From the NCBI RefSeq assembly GCF_018860975.1, contig NZ_JAHKQI010000005.1, positions 744,001-808,000 on the forward strand: a DNA stretch of 64,000 bases, given 5' to 3'. The notes under the pieces were generated by a model. The model searched no databases and had not been told where the DNA came from. It saw only the letters and a program-made list of their open reading frames with translations. The stretch's first letter is position 1. Each line of letters opens with the position of its first letter. The translations under genes and the position numbers were made by a program. Source of the stretch: Lentibacter algarum (GTDB lineage: Bacteria > Pseudomonadota > Alphaproteobacteria > Rhodobacterales > Rhodobacteraceae). Of the stretch, positions 43,892 through 52,709 are shown one piece after another.

Positions 43892-44884
43892 CTAGAGCGC
43901 TGCTCGGGCCTGCATGGGGGTGAGGCCTGTCCAGCCCTGAAACGCGCGGTAAAACGAGTTTGGATCGCGGAAGGCGAGCAAGTAAGCGATTTCGGTGACC
44001 GAGATGTCGGGGCGCTTGAGATAGGAGCTGGCCAGCTCGGCGCGGGTGCTCTCTAGAACATGTTGAAAAGAGACGCCTTCTGCTTTGAGCTGACGTTGAA
44101 GCGAGCGCCGTGACGTGTTGAGCTTATGGGCGGCGCTTGCGAGGTTGGACTCTCCGGCTGGGAGCATCTCAAGCAAGGCGTTGTGCAGACGGTGTTGCAA
44201 GCCGAGGGCGCGTTTCTTGTTGCTGAGTTGCTGGTGCAACAGCGGCTCGAGCTGTTTGATCAGCGCGGCGTTTGCAGAGAGCAGGGGGCGCGCGGCGTCG
44301 TTACCGCTAAGGGTGATTGTAAGGCTCTTGGCCGGTGTGGGCACAACCTTGCAGAGGTCTTGCTCGGCGGGTGTGAGCTGCACACCATTGGGGAGGCCGA
44401 TGAGCAGGGGGGCAACCGGGCTGTCGGTGCTGGCTTCAAACAGGGCCAGCAGGAAGGCGAGCTCGAATTTCACCATGAGCGGCGGGATTATGTAGCTCGG
44501 ATTGAGCGGCGCGATGGTGAAAGTGAAAACGTCGTTGGGCTCGGAGATATCAAGCCGCAGAGGGCAGATAAGGGGCTTGAACAGGCTCATCCGTTTGACG
44601 CCCTGACGCAGGGTTGCCGAGGCCGAATAGGCCAGTATTGACGGCAACACCAACTGCGCGGCGACCTCCTTGGCGAGTGCGAAAATGTCGTCGCTTTCCG
44701 AGGCCTCGGCGGCATAGGCGTGCCAGATATCAAAGTATGTCAGCGCATTGACCTCGGCTTTGTGGTGATCAAGGAAGTCGTCAGGCAGGTTTGCGCGGCG
44801 CAGGATGCGGCTAGCGGGGATGCCTGTGAGGGCGGAAAAATGGGCCAAGGGGGCACTGATCGGGTAGGTTTCGGGGTGTTTCAA
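43892..44884 (-). CDS. AraC-family regulator with arabinose-binding-like N-domain
   Basis: A 330-residue activator. The N-terminal part (FSALTGIPASRILRRANLPDDF…) matches the sensor domain common to OruR-like AraC proteins, and the C-terminal part has two helix-turn-helix units (LNTSRRSLQRQLKAEGVSF; DISVTEIAYLLAFRDPNSFYRAF). I start at TTG 44884 with GAGAG upstream; the frame stays open further but would overlap the molybdenum hydroxylase gene and encodes improbable protein. It is divergent from that gene by 133 bp and is the likely controller of it. Confidence 0.87.
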   Translation of the reverse strand: MKHPETYPISAPLAHFSALTGIPASRILRRANLPDDFLDHHKAEVNALTYFDIWHAYAAEASESDDIFALAKEVAAQLVLPSILAYSASATLRQGVKRMSLFKPLICPLRLDISEPNDVFTFTIAPLNPSYIIPPLMVKFELAFLLALFEASTDSPVAPLLIGLPNGVQLTPAEQDLCKVVPTPAKSLTITLSGNDAARPLLSANAALIKQLEPLLHQQLSNKKRALGLQHRLHNALLEMLPAGESNLASAAHKLNTSRRSLQRQLKAEGVSFQHVLESTRAELASSYLKRPDISVTEIAYLLAFRDPNSFYRAFQGWTGLTPMQARAAL

Positions 44885-45017
44885 AGCAGCTCTCAGGTAA
44901 CAGTGTCCACTGGTGATAGGGCGTGTTTGGCGGGATCTGCAAGATGAATGGCGCGATTTGCGAGTTTTATTGCCGATGGATGACGCTATATTGAGGCAAC
45001 AAAGCAGGAGCGCGACG

Positions 45018-45476
45018 ATGCAGATTACGGTGAACGGCAAAGCACATGAGGTTGATGTCGAGGGCGATATGCCGCTCCTTTGGGTGCTGCGTGACGAGCT
45101 TGGCGTTAAAGGTGTGAAATACGGCTGCGGCGTTGCGGCGTGCGGGGCCTGCACGGTGCATATTGACGGGGTCGCGGTGCGCTCTTGTCAGGTTGCCGCC
45201 GAAGATGTTGACGGTGAAGTCACGACGATAGAAGGCCTTGGGCAGCCCGACGCTTTGCACGCGGTGCAGGCCGCTTGGGTTGCGCAGCAGGTGGCGCAAT
45301 GCGGCTACTGTCAGTCAGGGCAGATCATGCAGGCGGCTTCGCTTTTGGCGGAGAATGCTGCGCCGAGTGATGATGAAATTGACGAAGCGATGAGCGGCAA
45401 CCTTTGCCGTTGCGGAACCTACCCGCGCATTAGAGCCGCTGTGAAAGCAGCCGCCAAAACCTTGCAGGAGGGTTGA
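45018..45476 (+). CDS. [2Fe-2S] subunit of a xanthine-oxidase-family molybdenum hydroxylase
   Basis: A 152-residue electron-transfer subunit. The plant-ferredoxin-type cluster is bound by [17 protein letters not shown] with a distal Cys (SCQV), and the second cluster by [10 protein letters not shown] and [11 protein letters not shown]. This two-cluster layout is that of isoquinoline 1-oxidoreductase alpha subunits and aldehyde oxidoreductases. ATG 45018 has AGGAG upstream; extension to 44913 would cross the promoter region. Next to the large subunit, with AraC divergent. Confidence 0.93.
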   Translation: MQITVNGKAHEVDVEGDMPLLWVLRDELGVKGVKYGCGVAACGACTVHIDGVAVRSCQVAAEDVDGEVTTIEGLGQPDALHAVQAAWVAQQVAQCGYCQSGQIMQAASLLAENAAPSDDEIDEAMSGNLCRCGTYPRIRAAVKAAAKTLQEG

Positions 45477-45478
45477 GC

Positions 45479-47719
45479 ATGGGACGTTTGAGAACATACA
45501 GCAGACGCGCGTTTTTGATCGGCTCTGCGGCGGTGGCCGGCGGGGTTGCTTTTGGCGTTTATGCCGTCAAAAAACCGGTCGACAATCCGCTTGCAGACGG
45601 ACTCGCCGAGGGGGCTGCGACGTTCAACCCTTGGGTGATTATTGACGCGGATAAGATCACGCTAATCACGCCACATGGCGACAAGGGGCAGGGTGTGACC
45701 TCGTCTCAGGCAGCGCTGATTGCGGAAGAGCTTGATGTCGAATTCGGGCAATTCGAGACCAGCTTTGGCCAACCCGCGGCGGCCTATTGGAACACGGCGC
45801 TGGCGGCGGATCTGGTGCCGTTCATGCCAAGTGATGAAAGCCGGACAGCCAATGCTGCGCGCGGTATTGCCGGTGGAGCTGTCAAGGTTCTTGGTGTGCA
45901 GATTACAGGCGGATCTACGACTATTCCCGACAGCTTTGTGAAATTGCGCGAGGCCGGAGCCGTAGCCCGCGAGACGCTGAAACTGGCAGCGTCCAGGAAA
46001 ACCGGTGTTGCTGTTAGTGAGCTGAAGACAGCTAATGCAACGGTGATTTTGCCTGATGGAACGGCACTGAAATACACCGATCTAGCGGCAGATGCGGCAG
46101 CGCTTGAGCCCGTGACGGATGTGACTCTGCGCGATCAAAGCACATGGCGGATGATCGGTAAGCCGATGCAAAGGCTTGATGTTTTGGCGAAGTCCACAGG
46201 AACACAGGTGTATGGAATTGACCTTGAAGTTGAGGGCATGGTGCATGCGGCTGTGAAGGTGAACCCGCGTCAGGGCGGTAAGATATTGGGCTATGACGCC
46301 AGCGCGGCGAAAAACATGCGCGACGTGCAAAAAGTCGTTGAGGTGACGGGCGGTGTGGCGGTGATTGCCGATAATACATGGCGCGCGTTTCAAGCAGCGG
46401 ATGCGATTGAGTTTGACTGGGGTGAGGCGGATTACCCCGCCGAGCAAGACAGCCACTGGCAGGTTTTGAGCGAGAGCTTCACCAAGGAGCGGCTTGACAA
46501 AAAGTGGCGCGATGACGGCGATGTTGACGCGGTGATCACCGGCGAGGGTGTTGTCGAGGCCGAATATCGCTCGCCCTATGTGGCGCATGCGCCGCTTGAG
46601 CCGCTCAACGCGATTGTGCTGGTTGAAGACGCTGGGGTGCAGGTCTGGGCGGGCCATCAGATCCAGCGGCAGTTGCAAGTCCTGGTTGCGGGCATCACCG
46701 GACATGAGCAGGATGAGGTTATCTTCCACAACCAGTTTATGGGCGGCAGTTTCGGGCATCGGCTTGAGTTTGAGAACATCAAGCAGGCGGCGGAAATTGC
46801 CAACCAGATGCGCGGCACGCCGGTGAAGCTGACCTATAGTCGCGAGGAAGATTTCGCGCATGATTTCCCGCGGCATATCTCGATGGGGCGGATGCGCGGC
46901 AAGGTGTCGGGCGGCAAAGTCGAGGCGCTGGATCTTTCGATAGCTGCCCCCTCGGTTGCGGCCTCTCAGGGCGCGCGGGCGGGTTTGCCTATGGGCGGGC
47001 CTGATTCACAAATCGTGGCGGGGGCGTGGAACAACCCTTACGCGTTGCCGAACTATCGCATGCAGGGCTACCGTGCGCCGGAGCTTGCGCCTGTGTCGTC
47101 GTGGCGCTCGGTTGGCGCGCCCGGTGCGGGGTTCATTTTTGACACGGCTTTGGACGAGCTTATCCACGCGGCGGGCGCTGATCCTATGGCCGAACGCATC
47201 AGACTGATGCAGCACGAAACCTCGCGCAAGGTGCTTGAGGCTGTTGCCGAGATGTCGTCATGGGGCGGCGAGCTAGGGCCGAACAAGGGGCGCGGTGTGT
47301 CGTTTATCGAAAGCTTCGGGGTGCCTGTGGCGGAGGTTGTCGAAGTGACAAACACCGAAGACGGCATAAAGATCGACAAAATCTGGATCGCGGCTGACGT
47401 TGGCACGGTGGTTGACCCTGTGAACTTCGAAAACCTTGTGCAAGGTGGTGTTGTTTTCGGTCTTGGCCACGCTATCAACTGTGAGATCACTTACTCCGAC
47501 GGTATGGCCGAACAGGAAAACTACCCCGATCACGAAGCGATGCGCCTTTATCAATGCCCCGAGATTGTTGTGCGAGGGCTTGAAAATGCCAACCATATCA
47601 GAGGGATAGGCGAGCCTCCCGTGCCTGCAACCGCGCCTGCTCTTGGCAATGCTATTTTTGCCGCGACGGGCAAACGCCTGCGTGAAATGCCGTTTAACAA
47701 GGGTGTTGAGTTCGTCTGA
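45479..47719 (+). CDS. molybdopterin-binding large subunit (IorB-like), Tat-exported
   Basis: Catalytic subunit of a molybdenum hydroxylase, 746 residues. A Tat signal opens it: YSRRAFLIGSAAVAGG at residues 7–22, so the complex is expected in the periplasm. Two aldehyde-oxidase-type molybdopterin domains follow; GGSFGHRLE near 420 and the C-terminal GIGEPPVPATAPAL, with catalytic Glu, near 705 are diagnostic. AGGAGGG precedes the ATG. The small subunit ends two bases before. No FAD subunit is present, as in IorAB, so electrons likely go to a cytochrome or the quinone pool. Substrate not determinable: N-heterocycles and aldehydes are both possible. Confidence 0.9.
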   Translation: MGRLRTYSRRAFLIGSAAVAGGVAFGVYAVKKPVDNPLADGLAEGAATFNPWVIIDADKITLITPHGDKGQGVTSSQAALIAEELDVEFGQFETSFGQPAAAYWNTALAADLVPFMPSDESRTANAARGIAGGAVKVLGVQITGGSTTIPDSFVKLREAGAVARETLKLAASRKTGVAVSELKTANATVILPDGTALKYTDLAADAAALEPVTDVTLRDQSTWRMIGKPMQRLDVLAKSTGTQVYGIDLEVEGMVHAAVKVNPRQGGKILGYDASAAKNMRDVQKVVEVTGGVAVIADNTWRAFQAADAIEFDWGEADYPAEQDSHWQVLSESFTKERLDKKWRDDGDVDAVITGEGVVEAEYRSPYVAHAPLEPLNAIVLVEDAGVQVWAGHQIQRQLQVLVAGITGHEQDEVIFHNQFMGGSFGHRLEFENIKQAAEIANQMRGTPVKLTYSREEDFAHDFPRHISMGRMRGKVSGGKVEALDLSIAAPSVAASQGARAGLPMGGPDSQIVAGAWNNPYALPNYRMQGYRAPELAPVSSWRSVGAPGAGFIFDTALDELIHAAGADPMAERIRLMQHETSRKVLEAVAEMSSWGGELGPNKGRGVSFIESFGVPVAEVVEVTNTEDGIKIDKIWIAADVGTVVDPVNFENLVQGGVVFGLGHAINCEITYSDGMAEQENYPDHEAMRLYQCPEIVVRGLENANHIRGIGEPPVPATAPALGNAIFAATGKRLREMPFNKGVEFV

Positions 47720-47790
47720 ACGCGCGGCAAAAACAGCACGAGCACAGTGCTGAAACACTGAGTTGCCCCTATAACGCTTGATCTGAACGC

Positions 47791-47819
47791 CTGCCTCGCC
47801 CATTTAGCGGGCGGGGCAG
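47791..47819. terminator. strong stem-loop between the hydroxylase and the flavin reductase
   Basis: CTGCCTCGCCC (47791–47801) pairs with GGGCGGGGCAG (47809–47819), with one T·G pair and a 7-nt loop. No T tract follows, so it may attenuate or stabilise rather than terminate. Confidence 0.4.
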
Positions 47820-47860
47820 ATGTGTGTTGTGCGATGACATGCAATGCGGGAAGGACAAAG

Positions 47861-48382
47861 ATGAACGCGAACGGGCCACAAACGGGCGACGACAAACTGC
47901 GCGGCGGTTTTCTGGAGGCGATGAGCCATGCGGCGAACACCGTTTATGTCGTTACGACTGACGGGCCTGCAGGGCGCGCGGGCGTCACTGTGTCGGCCTT
48001 CTCTAGCGTTTCGGCGGATGTTGACCAACCGCGCTTGCTGATATGCCTGCACCATGAAAGCACCACAGCGGACATCATCAGAACCAACGGTGTCTTTTGC
48101 GTCAACATGCTGCGCAGTGATCAGGCCGCTCTTGCCGACCGCTTCGCCGGGCGAATCGGAGCCGGTGGAGACAAGTTTGCCGAGGGAAACTGGGGCGTTA
48201 CAGAGGCGGGAATGCCTTGCCTGACTGATGCGCTCGCCAGCCTTGAATGCCGCCTGAGCGAGCAAACGCTGGTGGGCACTCATCATGTGTTGTTTGGCGC
48301 TGTGCAGAACGTGCGGCTGACGGCAGGGCCTAGCCCGCTGATTTACGCGAGTCGCAACTATACAAAGCTAAGCAAGACGTAA
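47861..48382 (+). CDS. flavin reductase-like protein (FMN-binding)
   Basis: A 173-residue flavin-reductase-domain protein of the HpaC/DIM6 type. VTVSAFSSVSADVDQPRLLICLH near residues 44–66 is the flavin-binding signature, with FCVNMLRSDQ after it and HVLFGAVQNV near the end. AAGGA lies before ATG 47861. It may supply reduced flavin to a monooxygenase; none is adjacent, so the partner is unknown. It follows the molybdenum hydroxylase by 141 bp and may or may not be co-regulated. Confidence 0.85.
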   Translation: MNANGPQTGDDKLRGGFLEAMSHAANTVYVVTTDGPAGRAGVTVSAFSSVSADVDQPRLLICLHHESTTADIIRTNGVFCVNMLRSDQAALADRFAGRIGAGGDKFAEGNWGVTEAGMPCLTDALASLECRLSEQTLVGTHHVLFGAVQNVRLTAGPSPLIYASRNYTKLSKT

Positions 48383-48392
48383 AACCAAGTGG

Positions 48393-48854
48393 TTACGATA
48401 CGGTTTCGTCGTCCAGGTGCATTTTCATGTCGATCAGAACCTGCTGTAATGCGGTGGTTTCCTTGATCAGACGCTTGGCTTCGTTGACGGTGATGACGCC
48501 ATCTTCGATTGATTGCTGATACTCGGCCATAAGCATTGCAAACCGTTGTGACAGTGCGATCACATCAGAGTTGATGCCGCCTTTTGAGTCGGTGTTTTTG
48601 CGGCGGTCGTCATAGGACAGGGTGATGCCTTTCAGATCTGCCAGCGCCGAAGTGACGTGCGGATAGCTTGAGGCTTCTTCCAGTGCGGCAACGGCGTCGA
48701 TCGGCATGAAGCGATCGGCGTGCTCCTCATTGTCAGAATAGTAGCGTCCAAGCGTTGCTTTGGATTTACCAGTGAGCTCGCATGCGGGCTCGATTCCTAC
48801 GTCTTTTACCAATGCCTCAGTGTGTTTTTTGAGGTAACTACCTACGCCTGCCAT
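48393..48854 (-). CDS. phage CII-like regulatory protein (domesticated?)
   Basis: A 153-residue protein starting MAGVGSYLKKHTEALVKDVG. A helix-turn-helix-like segment (PACELTGKSKATLGRYYS) and RFMPIDAVAALEEASSYPHVTSAL recall phage regulatory CII-like (CP76-type) proteins; this match is from memory. A C-terminal helical region (NEAKRLIKETTALQQVLIDM) may mediate oligomerisation. No other phage gene is near. A dyad at 48915–48942 lies 60 bp upstream and could be its operator. Confidence 0.6.
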   Translation of the reverse strand: MAGVGSYLKKHTEALVKDVGIEPACELTGKSKATLGRYYSDNEEHADRFMPIDAVAALEEASSYPHVTSALADLKGITLSYDDRRKNTDSKGGINSDVIALSQRFAMLMAEYQQSIEDGVITVNEAKRLIKETTALQQVLIDMKMHLDDETVS

Positions 48855-48955
48855 ATCTCTTACTTTCCCAGATTTGCCCCCAACGCTCACCTGCACAAAC
48901 GGGCACAGACTCAGATGGGGAAATGGTCGTCCGTTTTCCCATTATAGGGTTTGTT

Positions 48956-49206
48956 CGGAAATGTCATTGGTCATTTAACCCGTTGTTTTCGGGAGATACA
49001 GAGTGGCTGGCATAAGTGCCACCAACGGAAGATGCAGCAAGTGAGTCCCTAACGGTTTTACCTGCTGCATTTAGGGGGCCCACGGGCGAGTGCAAGCTCC
49101 ATCCCCAGTGGCCTGTCCTGCGCGGTTGAACTCGTGTGGCCCCCGACATTAAAGCCCTGCATTTGCCGCTTCCATCCTACCGGCAACGCAGGGCTTTTCC
49201 TTTTTT
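48956..49206 (+). ncRNA. probable structured RNA or tdk leader ending in a terminator
   Basis: This stretch fills most of the 390-bp gap before tdk and contains four hairpins in series: GTGGC/GCCAC (49003–49022); ATGCAGCA (49032–49039) with TGCTGCAT (49063–49070); a long stem GGGGGCC (49074–49080) with GGCCCCC (49137–49143) continued by CGAGT/ACTCG; and a terminator with AAAGCCCTGC (49151–49160) and GCAGGGCTTTT (49187–49197) followed by CCTTTTTT. A TATAGG hexamer at 48944–48949 is a plausible −10 box. No reading frame is convincing. It could be an independent sRNA or an attenuator for tdk. I could not match it to tmRNA, 6S, RNase P or SRP RNA. Confidence 0.45.
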
Positions 49207-49244
49207 GGCTTGAAGTGCGGAGGCAGCGGGCTAAAAAGCAGTCT

Positions 49245-49826
49245 ATGGCCAAGCTGTATTTTAACTTTTCGACCATGAATGCCGGTAAATCGACGGTGTT
49301 GTTGCAAGCCTCGCACAACTACCGCGAGCGTGGCATGCAGACTTATTTGTTGACTGCGGCGCTAGATGACCGGAGCGGCGCCCGGCGCATTGCCAGCCGA
49401 ATTGGCATTGGCGAAGAAGCCGACACGTTTTCCAAAGGCGAAGACCTGTTTGCAAAGCTAAAGGAACGGCTTTCCGAGGGGGCTGTGGCCTGCGTTTTCG
49501 TCGACGAGGCGCAGTTTTTGGAAAAGCAGCAAGTCTGGGAGCTTGCCCGCGCTGTTGACGAGTTGAATGTGCCGGTCATGTGCTACGGGTTACGGGTCGA
49601 TTTTCGCGGTGAGTTGTTCCCGGGTTCGGCGGCGCTTCTGGCTTGGTCAGACGAAATGCGCGAAGTGCGCACGATTTGCCACTGCGGCAAGAAGGCGACG
49701 ATGGTTGTGCGTAACGGGCCGGACGGCAAGCCGCTTATGGACGGCGCACAGGTGCTTGTCGGCGGCAACGAGACATATGTGAGTTTGTGCAGAAGACACT
49801 GGCGTGAGGCCGTTGGAGATGCTTAA
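49245..49826 (+). CDS. tdk: thymidine kinase
   Basis: Phosphorylates thymidine to dTMP for salvage. The 193-residue type II enzyme has the P-loop STMNAGKST at residues 9–17, VDEAQFL near 88, YGLRVDFRGELFPGS near 117, and zinc Cys residues in CHCGKK and a C-terminal CRRH. The ribosome site is weak. Upstream lies a terminator-bounded structured leader. It competes functionally with DeoA at 27.4 kb for thymidine. Confidence 0.94.
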   Translation: MAKLYFNFSTMNAGKSTVLLQASHNYRERGMQTYLLTAALDDRSGARRIASRIGIGEEADTFSKGEDLFAKLKERLSEGAVACVFVDEAQFLEKQQVWELARAVDELNVPVMCYGLRVDFRGELFPGSAALLAWSDEMREVRTICHCGKKATMVVRNGPDGKPLMDGAQVLVGGNETYVSLCRRHWREAVGDA

Positions 49827-50226
49827 GCGTTGGATTTTGCTGGCGGTTTGTCTGATGATTTTGGGTGTTGTGGCTTACGAACTCTGGGCCATTAAGCGCG
49901 GCATTGCGAACTGGGAGCGATCAAGCACTGATGCCCATAGCGACGCGCGCCGGGCGTTTTATGCGGCTTTGCCGGCGGATGGGTGCGTGACCTCTGGGCA
50001 GGTTACGGCTCTGGCGAAACAGTTTGAATGGCAGGTAGCGCCTCAACCGGAGTTTTTATGGTGTCACAAACCGGTAAATATCCAAGCATGGTTGCGGGTG
50101 ACAGTTGAGCCAGCGCTGCCGTTTTCAACAGAAGACGAGAACGCTGCGTTCTTTGCCTTTGACGCTCAAGGCTGCTCGCTGAATTGGGACTATGGCAGCG
50201 GTGATGGGACAACTTGCCCCGGTTAG
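49819..50226 (+). CDS. hypothetical membrane-anchored protein
   Basis: A 135-residue protein with one N-terminal membrane segment (RWILLAVCLMILGVVAYELW) and a soluble exported domain holding three Cys. I recognise no family. ATG 49819 overlaps the tdk stop; GTG at 49804 is the alternative. It ends overlapping the convergent KAS III gene by four bases. Confidence 0.6.
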   Translation: MLKRWILLAVCLMILGVVAYELWAIKRGIANWERSSTDAHSDARRAFYAALPADGCVTSGQVTALAKQFEWQVAPQPEFLWCHKPVNIQAWLRVTVEPALPFSTEDENAAFFAFDAQGCSLNWDYGSGDGTTCPG

Positions 50227-51350
50227 AGCTTTTCGACGATTACAGAGCCGACAGAATAGCCTGCGCCAAATGAGCAGATTACGCATATATCGCCTTTGCT
50301 GAGGCCGTCGGAGTGCTTTGAGAAAGCAATGATCGAGCCAGCTGACGAGGTGTTGGCGTAGTCTTGCAGGATGTTTGGTTGTTCTTCGGGCTCGGGCGTG
50401 CGGCCAAGGACTTTGCGGCCGACGAAATCGTTCATGGATTTGTTGGCTTGGTGCAACCACATGCGCTTGAGGTTGTCGGGTTCGATGCCCTCGTCGTTCA
50501 TGTGCGACAGGATATGCGCCGAGACCATTGGCACCACTTCCTTGAAGACTTTGCGGCCGTTTTGCATGAACTGCATATCGCGCTGGTCATCGAGGTCTTG
50601 GCCTTCGGTGCGCGCACGGCGCAAAAAGCCGTTGTTGTTGCGGATATTGTTTGAAAATTCGGTGGCGCAGCGGGTCGAGCGGATTTTGAACAGCGGGCTT
50701 TTGGCTTCGTCGTCACGTTCGATCAGGGTTGCTGTGCAGACGTCGCCAAAGATGAAGTGACAGTCGCGGTCGCGCCATTCGAGGTGTCCGGAGCAGATCT
50801 CGGGGTTCACAACCAGTGCTTTGCGAGCCGAGCCAGCGCGCAGCATGTCGGATGCAGCTTGAATGCCGAATGTTGCCGAAGAACAGGCAACATTCATGTC
50901 AAAGGCGAAGCCGCCGGCACCGAGGAGTTGCTGGATTTCAACTGCAATTGCCGGATAAGCGCGCTCATGGTTTGAGGCGGCGCAGATGACCAGATCGACC
51001 TCGCTTGCGTCAACGCCAGCCTCTTTAAGGGCTTTGGTGCAAGCATCAAGCGCCATTTCGGCCATAACGCCTGGCTCGTCATCGGAGCGCTCGCGCAAAA
51101 CGGGGTGCATGATGTCGGGGTTGAGTATGCCTTTTTTGTCGAGCACATATCGCTGCTCGATACCGGAGGCCTTGAAGATGAACTCAACCGAGGAGGCATC
51201 TTTCGCATCAACCTCTCCTGCCGCGATCTCGCTGGCGTGGGCCGCGTTGAACTTTTCGGCGTAGGCATTGAAGGCCTCGACCAGCTCGGCGTTGGTGATG
51301 GTTTGTTCGGGCGTAAAGACGCCGGTGCCGGTGATGACTGGCTGGTGCAT
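50223..51350 (-). CDS. beta-ketoacyl-ACP synthase III-like protein
   Basis: Thiolase-fold enzyme of the KAS III (FabH) group, 375 residues. The catalytic triad is visible: Cys in NVACSSATFG near 165, His in WLHQANKSMN near 298 and Asn in YANTSSAGS near 333. It is about 50 residues longer than typical FabH, with an insertion near residues 30–75. No fabD, fabG or acpP gene is nearby, so it is probably a secondary ketosynthase in a special acyl pathway rather than the housekeeping one. ATG 51350 has GAGG upstream. Confidence 0.88.
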   Translation of the reverse strand: MHQPVITGTGVFTPEQTITNAELVEAFNAYAEKFNAAHASEIAAGEVDAKDASSVEFIFKASGIEQRYVLDKKGILNPDIMHPVLRERSDDEPGVMAEMALDACTKALKEAGVDASEVDLVICAASNHERAYPAIAVEIQQLLGAGGFAFDMNVACSSATFGIQAASDMLRAGSARKALVVNPEICSGHLEWRDRDCHFIFGDVCTATLIERDDEAKSPLFKIRSTRCATEFSNNIRNNNGFLRRARTEGQDLDDQRDMQFMQNGRKVFKEVVPMVSAHILSHMNDEGIEPDNLKRMWLHQANKSMNDFVGRKVLGRTPEPEEQPNILQDYANTSSAGSIIAFSKHSDGLSKGDICVICSFGAGYSVGSVIVEKL

Positions 51351-51410
51351 TGGTTGCCTCGTAAGGTTGGGTCCAGCTAGATCACCTGTTTGCAGGGCGC
51401 GCGTCAAGCT

Positions 51411-52364
51411 TTAGAGCAGATTTGGCGGGGTTTTACCGGCAAAGAAGGCCTCTAGGTTGTCGAGGGTCATCATCCCCATTGCGGTGCGCACTTCTTCGGT
51501 GTTGGTGCCCAGGTGTGGCAGGAGCGTGACATTGTCGAGCTCAGCAAGGCCCGCGGTGAGCTTTGGTTCATTCTCGTAAACATCAAGGCCGGCTCCGGCG
51601 ATATCGCGATTTTGCAAGGCGAGGACGAGCGCTGCCTCATCGACAACCTCGCCGCGCGAGATGTTGATGAAATGCGCTGAGGGGCGCATCGCAGTGAAGA
51701 CACTGGCGTTGATCAGCTGTGCAGTATCGGCCCCACCCGGAGTTGCGGTGACGAGGAAGTCAACCGAGCTGGCAAGCTCTTGCAGACTATCGACCTGAGT
51801 TGCGGGGAAGTCGAGTGCCTTTTGCGAGCGATTAAAAAAGCGCACATCCATGCCAAAGCCGAAATGCGCCCGCCGTGCTATGGCTTGCCCGATGCGGCCC
51901 ATGCCGATGATGCCGATGACCTTACCGGAAACGTGCGAGCCGAGCATTTGTGTCGGGTTCCAGCCCTCCCACTTGCCTGACCTAACCAAGCGCTCACCCT
52001 CGGCTGCGCGGCGGGCGGACATGAGCAAAAGTGTCATGCCGATGTCGGCCGTGGCGTCTGTCACGGCGCCCGGGGTGTTGCTGACTTTGACGCCATGCGC
52101 GCGCGCGGCTTCTATGTCGATGTGGTTCACGCCGACGCCGAAGTTGGCCAGTATTTTGCATTTAGGCCTGCCGAACTCGGCAAATATGTCGGCTGAGAAC
52201 ATATCGCCCAGCGTCGGGATCATGCCGTCATAAAGCACCAGCGACGAGCGCATTTCTGCAGCTGTCATCGGCTTGGCTGTGTCACGCAGGGTGATATCAT
52301 ACTGCGCGTCCGCGCGTTCCATAACGGCGGCGGGCAGGGGGCGGGAGATCAGAATTTTTTTCAT
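51411..52364 (-). CDS. D-2-hydroxyacid dehydrogenase (glyoxylate/hydroxypyruvate reductase type)
   Basis: A 317-residue NAD(P)H-dependent dehydrogenase. The cofactor turn is GIIGMGRIGQAIA near residues 149–161. Catalytic Arg is in NISRGEVVDE near 235, Glu in DVYENEP near 264, and His in LLPHLGTNT near 283. The features suit reduction of glyoxylate, hydroxypyruvate or a related 2-ketoacid. It follows csaA by three bases and ends the proC run. Confidence 0.9.
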   Translation of the reverse strand: MKKILISRPLPAAVMERADAQYDITLRDTAKPMTAAEMRSSLVLYDGMIPTLGDMFSADIFAEFGRPKCKILANFGVGVNHIDIEAARAHGVKVSNTPGAVTDATADIGMTLLLMSARRAAEGERLVRSGKWEGWNPTQMLGSHVSGKVIGIIGMGRIGQAIARRAHFGFGMDVRFFNRSQKALDFPATQVDSLQELASSVDFLVTATPGGADTAQLINASVFTAMRPSAHFINISRGEVVDEAALVLALQNRDIAGAGLDVYENEPKLTAGLAELDNVTLLPHLGTNTEEVRTAMGMMTLDNLEAFFAGKTPPNLL

Positions 52365-52367
52365 CGA

Positions 52368-52709
52368 TCAGGACATTCTTTCACCATTGGCAACGGGCTT
52401 GTCCGGAGAGAGCAGGACAACACCACCGTCACTATCATGCAGGCCAAGCACAAGCACCTCGGACATGAACTTGCCTATCTGTCTCGGCGGAAAATTGACC
52501 ACGGCGATGACTTGTTTGCCGACGAGGGCCTCGGGTGTGTAGTGCGCTGTGATCTGGGCTGAGGTTTTCTTCTCGCCAAGCTCTTCACCGAAATCGATCC
52601 AGAGTTTGATCGCCGGTTTGCGTGCTTCCGGGTAAGGCTCGGCGCGCAGGACTGTGCCGCTTCGAATGTCGGTTTTTAGAAAGTCATCGAAGGAAAGTTC
52701 ATGCGTCAT
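52368..52709 (-). CDS. csaA: tRNA-binding-domain protein, CsaA-type
   Basis: A 113-residue OB-fold protein of the tRNA-binding (EMAP/CsaA) type, reported to have chaperone activity in Bacillus. Typical stretches are FLKTDIRSGTVLRAE near residues 10–24 and QITAHYTPEALVGKQVIAVVNFPPRQIG near 53–80. Overlaps the proC stop by 11 bases, so the two are coupled. Confidence 0.88.
   Translation of the reverse strand: MTHELSFDDFLKTDIRSGTVLRAEPYPEARKPAIKLWIDFGEELGEKKTSAQITAHYTPEALVGKQVIAVVNFPPRQIGKFMSEVLVLGLHDSDGGVVLLSPDKPVANGERMS

Noticed and set aside
44885-45154. N-terminal extension of the AraC gene
   Set aside because: The extra residues are Ser/Pro/Arg-rich, cover the divergent promoter and overlap the [2Fe-2S] subunit gene; the TTG start at 44884 gives the normal family length.
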